From NCBI GenBank assembly GCA_964369185.1, contig CAYJEN010000013.1, positions 1-30,492 on the forward strand: a DNA stretch of 30,492 bases. Direction: 5' to 3'. Both the position numbers and the translations under genes were made by a program. Each line of letters begins with the position of its first letter. Position 1 is the first letter of the stretch. Below the pieces are notes generated by a model. It made no database searches. It was not told the origin of the DNA and saw nothing but the letters and a program-made list of their open reading frames with translations. The DNA is from CAYJAZ01 sp964369185 (GTDB lineage Bacteria > Desulfobacterota > Desulfovibrionia > Desulfovibrionales > Desulfovibrionaceae). Below, piece by piece: positions 24,472-30,492 of this stretch.

Positions 24472-25368
24472 TTACGAGCTAAATACTTCTTTTGCCATGT
24501 TTTTTAATCTTATAATCTTTTCTTCTTCTATACTATCTTGTTCTAGAGTGTAGATTTTATCTAAATAGCTGTATTTTATAGTTCCTGCTTTGTGGTAAGG
24601 AAGTAATTCAAAATTGCAAGCTTTTATTTCTTTTGCAATTTTTGCTATTTCAGAGATAACCTTTTCAGAATCATTCACTGATGGAATAACTGGTGTTCTT
24701 ATATGAATTTTGAGTTTTGGAAATTTGTTACGTAAGACTTCTAAATTTGAAAGAATTCTAATATTATCTACTGATGTAAACTGTTTATGAATATCAGAAT
24801 CTGAATGTTTTATATCAAATAACACATAGTTTGCATAATTGCAAGCTTCCAAGAGCACTTCTTGAGAAGTGTAACCGCAAGTTTCAATAGCTCGATTAAT
24901 TCTTCTCTCGTAAGCTTCTTTCAAAAGCGAAATTGCAAACTCAGGTTGAAAAAGCGGTTCGCCACCGGAAAGAGTCATTCCACCTCCTGAGCGAGCATAA
25001 AAAATACTATCTTGTTCAACTTTATCAATGACTTCATCAGTTGTCATGATATCCCCATAGCAGATAAGAGCATTTGAGGCGCAAACTTCAACACATTTTT
25101 TGCACTGGTTACACTTTGCTCTATCAATAAGAATTTTATCTTCATTATAAGAAAGAGCATTAACAGGGCAGATTTTTACACACTTTTTACAAGATAAACA
25201 AGAGCTTTGCTTATATGCAATCTCTGGTTGATATGCTTGAGATTCAGGATTTGAACACCAAGCACATTTTAGAGGACAACCCTTTAAAAATACAAGAGTA
25301 CGTATACCCGGTCCATCATGAATCGAATATTTTTGTATATTAAAAACAATACCTTGATTATTATTCAT
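24472..25368 (-). CDS. GRE-activating enzyme (radical SAM), canonical
   Basis: A 298-aa activase with every family mark: HDGPGIRT; C31-x3-C35-x2-C38 in KGCPLKCAWCSNPES; ferredoxin clusters C57, C60, C63, C67 and C86, C89, C92, C96; and 'FYARSGGGMTLSGGEP'. Its immediate downstream neighbour (27 nt) is the pseudo-GRE, which has no glycine to activate, so its real partner must be elsewhere. GRE-C, which has no canonical activase beside it, is the best candidate. It lies 177 nt after dctP2 across a REP-like element and lacks a recognisable own promoter, so it probably depends on the dctP2 sigma-54 promoter. Start supported by GAGG. Confidence 0.9.
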   Translation of the reverse strand: MNNNQGIVFNIQKYSIHDGPGIRTLVFLKGCPLKCAWCSNPESQAYQPEIAYKQSSCLSCKKCVKICPVNALSYNEDKILIDRAKCNQCKKCVEVCASNALICYGDIMTTDEVIDKVEQDSIFYARSGGGMTLSGGEPLFQPEFAISLLKEAYERRINRAIETCGYTSQEVLLEACNYANYVLFDIKHSDSDIHKQFTSVDNIRILSNLEVLRNKFPKLKIHIRTPVIPSVNDSEKVISEIAKIAKEIKACNFELLPYHKAGTIKYSYLDKIYTLEQDSIEEEKIIRLKNMAKEVFSS

Positions 25369-25409
25369 GATATCCTCAAATTATAAAAAAATTTCAGTAC
25401 CTTGATGTA

Positions 25410-25530
25410 AAAGGAAATAATTGTTTTAGAGTGCCTCATTCCTTTCCGACGAGGTACGAGTCGGAAAGAAATGGGGATTCTCAAGGGAATCATTCCCGTG
25501 GGAAAAGTTCCCTTGAGCCGCCGGAGACAC
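25410..25530. repeat. Palindromic intergenic repeat (REP-like), copy R3
   Basis: It contains the arms CTTTCCGAC/GTCGGAAAG and CAAGGGAA/TTCCCTTG and ends in GAGCCGCCGGAGAC. The opening AAAGGAAATAATTGTTTT matches copy R2 at 30152. It separates dctP2 from the activase and may act as a partial terminator or mRNA-stabilising hairpin. Confidence 0.6.
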
Positions 25531-25545
25531 TTTTCATTCATTTTT

Positions 25546-26574
25546 CTATTTTTCTAAACGATCTCTAACAGTTTTAACCCAAGTAGCATCGAGTTTTGAA
25601 CTGAATTCGTCGTATACAGGTTTTGCAAGCGCGAACCATTCTTGCCATTCAGCTTCGGTTGGTTGGTGCACGTCTATATTTTCAGTGATGAATTTTTGTG
25701 CTCCGCCTTCTTCAATAAGATCCCACTGAGCGTTTGCATAGATAACAGCTTCTTTGAAACCTTGTTCTACGATTGGTTTTGCCCAGTCAGGAAGGTTTTC
25801 GTAGTAGCTTTTATTGATAGATGCAACCATAAAGAATGCATTGAATTTATTACGAATAATTGATGAAAGTACTTCATTGTATTTGTTTGCGTACATGCTG
25901 TTCACGCCAAGACCTAAACCATCAATAGTTCCAAGTTGTAGACCTGTGTAAACTTCACCAAAAGCCATAGTAGTAGGGCTCATGCCGAAAGCTTTTACCA
26001 TTTCTCTTTCGATAGGTGAAGCAGTAACACGGATTTTCATACCTTCAAGTTGGCTAGGTAAGTGCGCGTTTTCTCTTGTAATCCCCATTGAACGGAAGGT
26101 TACAGGTGAAACCCAAACCATTTTTAAACCTTTTTGTTCCATAAGAGCATTCATTTTTTCATAAACAGGACCTTCAAGAGCTGTTCCATCTTCATTATAA
26201 AAGAGCTTTTTATTGTCAAGTGTATTCATAACAAGGTATGGCAATTCAAATACTTGCCATTCAGGTATAATTGCAGTGAGGTTTGATGTTGAACCTGCAT
26301 GCATTTGTAAAATACCCATTTGAACTTTTTCAGCTGTTGCAAGGCAATCACCCATGCTTGCGCTACCGTAGATTTCAACTCCTATGCGACCGTTACTTTC
26401 TTTTTCTACGTATTCTTTAAAACGTACCCAAGGTGTGCTTTGGTTATCAGATGGTGGTGCGGCATGCCCTGCTTTGATAAGAAGTTCAGGATCTGCCTTT
26501 GCAACAGTTGCTGTTAAAGGTGAAAACATAATACATGCTAACACTGCACATAATGCACGAGAAATTTTATTCAT
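25546..26574 (-). CDS. dctP: TRAP transporter periplasmic solute-binding protein DctP (dctP2)
   Basis: A 342-aa DctP-family protein. An ATG 15 nt further upstream (26589) is in frame, but it forms part of the GGAGG ribosome site, so 26574 is the real start. Signal peptide MNKISRALCAVLACIMFSPL, with cleavage after an AKA motif near residue 26. The ligand-clamp segment is 'MKIRVTASPIEREMVKAFGM', then 'SPTTMAFGEVYTGLQLGTID'. It is closest within the window to dctP3 (shared 'TMAFGEVYT' and 'ASxIERE' features). No permease genes follow; the next genes are an activase and the pseudo-GRE. It must therefore use permease subunits encoded elsewhere, perhaps those after dctP3, or act as a sensor component. 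Sigma-54 promoter 26607-26622. Confidence 0.92.
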   Translation of the reverse strand: MNKISRALCAVLACIMFSPLTATVAKADPELLIKAGHAAPPSDNQSTPWVRFKEYVEKESNGRIGVEIYGSASMGDCLATAEKVQMGILQMHAGSTSNLTAIIPEWQVFELPYLVMNTLDNKKLFYNEDGTALEGPVYEKMNALMEQKGLKMVWVSPVTFRSMGITRENAHLPSQLEGMKIRVTASPIEREMVKAFGMSPTTMAFGEVYTGLQLGTIDGLGLGVNSMYANKYNEVLSSIIRNKFNAFFMVASINKSYYENLPDWAKPIVEQGFKEAVIYANAQWDLIEEGGAQKFITENIDVHQPTEAEWQEWFALAKPVYDEFSSKLDATWVKTVRDRLEK

Positions 26575-26606
26575 AATACAATCCTCCATGAAATTTCTAA
26601 TACTAT

Positions 26607-26622
26607 AGCAAAGATTATGCCA
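26607..26622 (-). promoter_or_regulatory. Sigma-54 promoter of dctP2 and the pseudo-GRE/regulator operon
   Basis: Minus-strand TGGCATAATCTTTGCT is a near-perfect -24/-12 promoter, 32 nt upstream of the dctP2 start. Confidence 0.85.
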
Positions 26623-26682
26623 TATATAACTATTTGTAATTTATTGAAAAATATTTTATGTGATTTAGGAAAGTTTTGAAAT

Positions 26683-26696
26683 TTGCAAATTTGCAA
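26683..26696. promoter_or_regulatory. Enhancer-like palindrome for dctP2
   Basis: TTGCAAATTTGCAA is identical to the site before GRE-C and lies about 60 bp upstream of the dctP2 -24 element. Confidence 0.65.
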
Positions 26697-26734
26697 TTAA
26701 AAACACTAATTGTGTATTTGAAATCTTCATTTGA

Positions 26735-26748
26735 TTGCATTTTTGCAA
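26735..26748. promoter_or_regulatory. Enhancer-like palindrome for the transketolase operon
   Basis: TTGCATTTTTGCAA keeps the TTGC-N6-GCAA frame and lies 85 bp upstream of the transketolase -24 element. A further TTGCAA half-site is at 26765-26770. The divergent dctP2 promoter may share it. Confidence 0.55.
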
Positions 26749-26833
26749 GTGAATTATCTTTTTTTTGCAAATAAATAGCTGAAAAGTGAATATTTTGATA
26801 ACATCTCATGTAAACATGCACCTTTGGAAGGTA

Positions 26834-26849
26834 TGGCATAAGATTTGCT
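26834..26849 (+). promoter_or_regulatory. Sigma-54 promoter of the transketolase-dctP3 operon
   Basis: TGGCATAAGATTTGCT is a near-perfect -24/-12 promoter. The first gene begins 300 nt downstream because MITE copy 3 intervenes. Confidence 0.83.
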
Positions 26850-26874
26850 ATAATGCAAATAACAACACAATTTT

Positions 26875-27063
26875 GATATGTTTCTAAATTAATTCTTTAG
26901 GCTATGCTTTTAAATTAATTCTTTAGCGTTTTTGACATTTATCATATAGGGCTCAAAAGGTGATTTTTTATTCAGTTTATGTATGTTTTGATACACTGCA
27001 CTTCATAAAAAATCACATTTGGTTGAAAATTCCACAAAATTTCTTAATTTAGAAACACACCCT
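26875..27063. mobile_element. MITE-like element, copy 3, with duplicated left end (about 189 bp)
   Basis: The right end AATTTAGAAACACACCCTAG and the interior match copies 1 and 2. The left end is degenerate (GATATGTTTCTAAATTAATT) and followed by a second tandem version of the same 26 bp (26875-26900 and 26901-26926), which accounts for the extra length. It lies within the predicted 5' leader of the transketolase operon. Confidence 0.75.
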
Positions 27064-27149
27064 AGTATTTTTGAGATTATCAAATTTAGGTTCTAACTTA
27101 GAGACAGGTCTTAATTGTTTATTAAATTTTGGTGCTTGAGGAGGGTTAA

Positions 27150-27989
27150 ATGCTAAATAAAAATGAAGTTGAAAAACTGCAAGGTTTAGCAAAAGAAGCG
27201 CGTATAGCTATGTTAACAGCTATGTCGGCTTTTGGTGTTGGGCATATAGGGGGATCACTTTCGATTGCTGAAAGTTTAGTGTATCTCTACTATAAAGAAA
27301 TGAAAACAGATTCTAAAAATCCTCTTTGGGCTGATAGGGATAGATTTGTTCTTTCAAAAGGGCATAGCGGACCGGCTCTTTATGGTGTGCTTGCAATGAA
27401 AGGATATTTTCCTTACGAAGAACTAAAAACTCTCAATCAAGGCGGAACACGCTTACCAAGTCACTGCGATAGAGTTTTGACTCCGGGAATTGATATGACA
27501 GCCGGTTCATTAGGTCAAGGTTTGTCAGCCGCAGTTGGTATGGCGATTGCTGCTAAAATAGATAAAAAAGATTACAGAACCTATTGCATTATTGGTGATG
27601 GGGAATCTCAAGAAGGTCAAATTTGGGAAGCTTGCATGACTGCGGCTCAACAAAAATTAGATAACCTTGTTGTTATTTTAGATGACAACGGTATGCAATT
27701 GGATGGTTATACCGATGATGTTATGTCCGTTCGTGATGTAGAAAAAAGATGGCAAGGTTTTGGCTTTGCAACAATCACTGTTGATGGACATAATTTCCAA
27801 GAACTAAGTAAAGCTTTTCAGTACGCCAAACATGTAAAGGGTAAACCAACCCTTATTCATATGCTTACCGTAAAAGGTAAGGGTGTAAGCATGGCGGAAG
27901 GTATATTGAGCAATCATAATATGCCTGTATCACAAGAGGCATTTGAAAAATGTGTACAAGAGATACAAAATGAGGTGTACGATGCTTGA
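27150..27989 (+). CDS. Transketolase, N-terminal subunit
   Basis: A 279-aa thiamine diphosphate-binding half of a split transketolase. Seen motifs: 'GHIGGSLSIAESLVYLY', 'DRFVLSKGHSGPALYGVL', 'LTPGIDMTAGSLGQGLSAAVG', the ThDP/Mg signature GDGESQEGQIWEACM, and 'TVKGKGVSMAE'. Split transketolases transfer two-carbon ketol units together with the C-terminal subunit encoded next. Start supported by GAGGAGG. First gene of a sigma-54 operon that continues into a TRAP transporter. In the sulfo-transketolase pathway a split enzyme (SqwGH) splits sulfofructose to give sulfoacetaldehyde; a related role in sulfonate metabolism is suggested by this context, but ordinary pentose-phosphate-type activity cannot be excluded. 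Confidence 0.92.
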   Translation: MLNKNEVEKLQGLAKEARIAMLTAMSAFGVGHIGGSLSIAESLVYLYYKEMKTDSKNPLWADRDRFVLSKGHSGPALYGVLAMKGYFPYEELKTLNQGGTRLPSHCDRVLTPGIDMTAGSLGQGLSAAVGMAIAAKIDKKDYRTYCIIGDGESQEGQIWEACMTAAQQKLDNLVVILDDNGMQLDGYTDDVMSVRDVEKRWQGFGFATITVDGHNFQELSKAFQYAKHVKGKPTLIHMLTVKGKGVSMAEGILSNHNMPVSQEAFEKCVQEIQNEVYDA

Positions 27990-28926
27990 AGATAAAGAAA
28001 TGAGAGCCATTTACTGTGATTCATTAATCGAATTAAGTAAAGAAAATGAAAATATTGTCGTACTTGATGCCGATCTTGCAACCGCATGCGGAACATTGAA
28101 ATATAAAAAAGAATATCCTACACGTCACATAAACGTAGGTATTGCAGAAGCAAATATGGTAGGTGTTGCTGCCGGTCTTGCAACTTGTGGAAAAGTTCCA
28201 TTTATTAACTCATTTGGTCCTTTTGCAAGTAGACGTTGTTACGATCAAGTAACAGTATCAATAGCTTATGCAAAATTAAAAGTTTGTATTGTAGGATTTG
28301 ATCCGGGCATCACAGCAGAAGCAAATGGCGGAACTCATACTCCTTTAGAGGATATGAGCCTCATGCGCGTTCTTCCTAATATGATTTGTGTTGAACCGAC
28401 TGACGGTGTTATGCTTAAAGCTCTTATGCCACAAATCATTGAATCACCGGATCCTGTATATATCAGACTATTGCGTAAAAAAGCAGATTGCATTTATGCA
28501 AATCGCCCTGAAATAGATATCAAACTCGGCAAAGCAAATGTATTGACCGAAGGAAATGATATCACACTTATTGCAAGTGGTATCATGGTAAATCAAGCAC
28601 TTGAAGCGGCAAATACTCTTGCAGAGCAAGGCGTAAGCGCAGAAGTTATTGATGTGCACACATGGCAACCTCTTGATAGCGGAACCATTTTAAAATCTGT
28701 AGCAAAAACAAAAGCTGTTGTAACTTGTGAAAACCATAGTGTTACAAACGGGTTAGGAAGTGCAATAGCTGAACTTCTTTGTGAAAATGCGCCTGCTCCC
28801 CTTTATAGAGTTGGTGTGCGTGGCAGATTTAGCGAAGTTGGTAAACGTCCTTATCTTGAAAAACTACTGGGCTTGACCATAGAAGATATTGTAGTTGCAA
28901 GTAAAAATGTTTTAGAACGTAAATAA
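27982..28926 (+). CDS. Transketolase, C-terminal subunit
   Basis: 314 aa from the ATG at 27982, preferred over an upstream in-frame ATG at 27943 because GAGG (27972-27975) is correctly spaced and the short 8-nt overlap with the first subunit is typical of split transketolases. It carries the pyrimidine-binding domain ('EKEYPTRHINVGIAEANMVGVAAGLA' region, 'FINSFGPFASRRCYDQV', 'GGTHTPLEDMSLMRVLPN') and the C-terminal domain ('VIDVHTWQPLDSGTILKSV', 'CENHSVTNGLGSAIAELL'). It forms the active site jointly with the N-terminal subunit. dctP3 begins 34 nt later, so import of the donor or acceptor substrate is probably by that TRAP system. Confidence 0.92.
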   Translation: MLEDKEMRAIYCDSLIELSKENENIVVLDADLATACGTLKYKKEYPTRHINVGIAEANMVGVAAGLATCGKVPFINSFGPFASRRCYDQVTVSIAYAKLKVCIVGFDPGITAEANGGTHTPLEDMSLMRVLPNMICVEPTDGVMLKALMPQIIESPDPVYIRLLRKKADCIYANRPEIDIKLGKANVLTEGNDITLIASGIMVNQALEAANTLAEQGVSAEVIDVHTWQPLDSGTILKSVAKTKAVVTCENHSVTNGLGSAIAELLCENAPAPLYRVGVRGRFSEVGKRPYLEKLLGLTIEDIVVASKNVLERK

Positions 28927-28960
28927 AAGGAAAAATCCTTAAAAATAAGTTGGAGATCTT

Positions 28961-29965
28961 ATGAAAAAGTTACTGTTTACAACATTATGTATTTTAGGGC
29001 TTTCAAGTGTAGCATTTGCAGCACCTGAAATTACAATCAAAGCTGCTCAATCAAATGGAGCTGTAGGCGCACAACAAGAACCTTGGATTAAATTCAAAGA
29101 AGTTGTTGAAGCAAAAAGTGAAGGTCGTATTCTTGTAGAACTTTATCCGGGTGCTGTTCTTGGTTCATGTAATGAATTAGCTGAAAAAGCAATGCTTGGA
29201 ATTATCCAAATGGGTAGCGGTTCTTCATCAAACCTTACTACAGTAAACCCTAAACTTGAAGCTTTAGAACTTCCTTATGTTGTGAATAATATGCACGATC
29301 AAATGAAGTTATTCTATAAAGGCGAAAATGGTCGTATAGGTGGAGAATTATTTGAAGAATTAAATGCTCCAATGCTTCAAAAAGGTATTAGATTTGTTGG
29401 TATTATGCCTTTCCAATATCGTGATATGGGTGTAAACTTTGAAGATCTTAAAAGTCCTGAACAATTAGAAGGTAAAAAAATCCGTAGTACAGCTTCTCAA
29501 ATTGAAAGAGAATGTATCTCTGCAATGGGCGCAAATCCTGTGACTATGGCTTTTGGTGAAGTTTACACAGCTTTACAGCAAGGCACAATCGATGGTGAAG
29601 GTCTTCCTGTTGATCTTATGTATGATATGAAACACCATGAAGTAGTTGAATCAATTGCTCGTATTCGTTACAACACATTCTTCTCAACAATGTATGTGAA
29701 TGAACAATGGTATCAAAGTCTTCCTGAATGGGCACGTGTAATCGTTGATGATGCTCTTTTTGAAGCAATCCAACACGGTAACAAAGTGTTCAAACAACTT
29801 GAAGACGAAAGAATTAAAGACCTTACAGAAGCCGGCGTAGAAATTTATACTCCAAATACTGAACAATTCAAAGTATGGGAAGCACTACTAATGCCTGTAC
29901 GTGAAAAAAATACTGAAAAAGTAGGAAAAGAATGGCTTGAAAAACTTCAAGCAGCTTTGAAATAG
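28961..29965 (+). CDS. dctP: TRAP transporter periplasmic solute-binding protein DctP (dctP3)
   Basis: A 334-aa DctP-family protein with a clear signal peptide (MKKLLFTTLCILGLSSVAFA, cleaved after AFA). Family segments include 'EPWIKFKEVVEAKSEGRI', the ligand-clamp segment 'KKIRSTASQIERECISAMGA', and 'NPVTMAFGEVYTALQQGTID'. It resembles dctP2 more than dctP1. Third gene of the transketolase operon; dctQ follows after a 313-nt gap holding a gene-end hairpin and a REP-like unit, an arrangement that usually yields more binding protein than permease. Start supported by GGAG. Ligand unknown; a sulfonate or small polyol-like anion is inferred from the regulon. Confidence 0.92.
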   Translation: MKKLLFTTLCILGLSSVAFAAPEITIKAAQSNGAVGAQQEPWIKFKEVVEAKSEGRILVELYPGAVLGSCNELAEKAMLGIIQMGSGSSSNLTTVNPKLEALELPYVVNNMHDQMKLFYKGENGRIGGELFEELNAPMLQKGIRFVGIMPFQYRDMGVNFEDLKSPEQLEGKKIRSTASQIERECISAMGANPVTMAFGEVYTALQQGTIDGEGLPVDLMYDMKHHEVVESIARIRYNTFFSTMYVNEQWYQSLPEWARVIVDDALFEAIQHGNKVFKQLEDERIKDLTEAGVEIYTPNTEQFKVWEALLMPVREKNTEKVGKEWLEKLQAALK

Positions 29966-29997
29966 ATTATTTATTAGGGGAAAGGAATTATCCCTAC

Positions 29998-30049
29998 GGG
30001 GAAAACCACAACTTTTGAAAGGGAATTTTTCTCACGTTGAGGTTTTCCC
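29998..30049 (+). terminator. Gene-end hairpin between dctP3 and dctQ
   Basis: GGGGAAAACC (29998-30007) pairs with GGTTTTCCC (30041-30049). It is the same stem as after islA and GRE-C, again without a T-run. Probably an attenuator or 3'-end stabiliser for dctP3 mRNA. Confidence 0.55.
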
Positions 30050-30150
30050 TCCTCCGCAAAACCCCTCACACTTTTCTTACAAACTTTTAATGTCGATGCA
30101 CTTAATTCCTGTTTCAATACAAACTATATTTTGAAGTTTTTACTTTGAAG

Positions 30151-30257
30151 AAAAAGGAAATAATCGTTTTGAAAAGCTATTTCATTTTTTCCGAGGAGCG
30201 AGGAAAAAATAAATAGGGTTTCCAAAGGGGATTATCCCCTTTGGTCGCCGAAGGCAT
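30151..30257. repeat. Palindromic intergenic repeat (REP-like), copy R2
   Basis: The inverted counterpart of R1: it ends CCTTTGGTCGCCGAAGGCAT and contains AAAGGGGATTATCCCCTTT and TTTTTCC...GGAAAAA arms. Located just before dctQ. Confidence 0.65.
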
Positions 30258-30278
30258 AAAAAAATAAATGAGGTTTTT

Positions 30279-30492
30279 ATGAAGAAGTTTTTTTCCTATT
30301 TAGATGAATATTTTGAGGAAACGATAATCCTTAGTTTGTTATCGTTTCTAATTATAAATGTTTTGGTTGAAGTTTTCAGAAGATACGTATTAAATAATTC
30401 AGGTCAATATTCAGAAGAAATTGCACGTTATACGCTGATAGCAATTATCTATCTTGGAGTTCCTTATGCTGTGAAAAAGCGCTGTCATATTA
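30279..30492 (+). CDS. dctQ: TRAP transporter small permease DctQ, N-terminal fragment
   Basis: The first 71 codons of a gene running off the right edge. It starts MKKFFSYLDEYFEETIILSL, has one long hydrophobic helix, and then shows the DctQ hallmark 'YSEEIARYTLIAIIYLGV' with a following 'KKR', which matches the equivalent part of the fused DctQM here ('TEEVSRYIFIWISYLALSVSIKKR'). GAGG ribosome site 6 nt ahead. It probably continues into dctM and completes the transporter for dctP3, and possibly dctP2. Confidence 0.85.
   Translation, partial: MKKFFSYLDEYFEETIILSLLSFLIINVLVEVFRRYVLNNSGQYSEEIARYTLIAIIYLGVPYAVKKRCHI

Noticed and set aside
26630..26839. A 69-aa minus-strand ORF between dctP2 and transketolase
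   Set aside because: It overlaps two enhancer palindromes and part of the transketolase promoter, has no good ribosome site and low-complexity AT-driven composition.
1..30492. tRNA, rRNA or riboswitch genes
   Set aside because: No cloverleaf, rRNA-like stretch or known riboswitch core was recognised on either strand by reading; a covariance-model scan was not possible.

Overview
The window reads as an accessory organosulfonate-degradation locus of a low-GC, anaerobic, Desulfovibrionaceae-like bacterium. That assignment is inference. It rests on an isethionate sulfite-lyase type glycyl radical enzyme (GRE), several TRAP transporters, heavy sigma-54 control, and palindromic GCC(T/G)CCGGCGGC-like intergenic elements of a style I associate with Desulfovibrio genomes. 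No rRNA, tRNA, phage or CRISPR was seen. AdhE-like enzymes, sulfite reductase and microcompartment genes are not in the window.

Layout. 1-3226 (minus): TRAP substrate-binding protein, fused DctQ-DctM permease, and the start of an amidohydrolase-like gene. 3922-5295 (minus): PAS/sigma-54 activator. 5884-9566 (plus): isethionate sulfite-lyase (islA/iseG type) and its radical-SAM activase. 9724-9990 (minus): an unrecognised 88-aa protein. 10240-12723 (minus): a second GRE (GRE-B), with a divergently placed GltS-like symporter (13370-14797) and activase (15070-16011). 16566-19058 (minus): a third GRE (GRE-C) with all IslA-type active-site residues. 19253-26574 (minus, read from the right): TRAP binding protein, canonical activase, a GRE homologue lacking both the catalytic cysteine and the glycyl-radical domain, a double-PAS sigma-54 activator, and a divergent activase-like radical-SAM protein. 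27150-30492 (plus): split transketolase, TRAP binding protein and the start of DctQ.

Regulation ties the locus together. I found eight sigma-54 (-24/-12) promoters, in front of dctP1, islA, GRE-B, gltS-like, activase-B, GRE-C, dctP2 and the transketolase operon. Most have a 14-bp palindrome TTGC-N6-GCAA 60-150 bp upstream, probably the enhancer site of the two activators encoded here. The working model is uptake of sulfonates by TRAP and GltS-like carriers, then radical C-S (or C-O) cleavage by three active GREs, with the released sulfite serving as electron acceptor elsewhere.

The most unusual item is the intact 778-aa pseudo-GRE, encoded 9 nt upstream of the second activator. It cannot carry a glycyl radical or a thiyl radical, and may be a sulfonate sensor derived from an enzyme. 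A second notable structure is a ~150-bp MITE-like element in three copies. Two copies lie between a sigma-54 promoter and its gene, so they form most of the 5' leader RNA.
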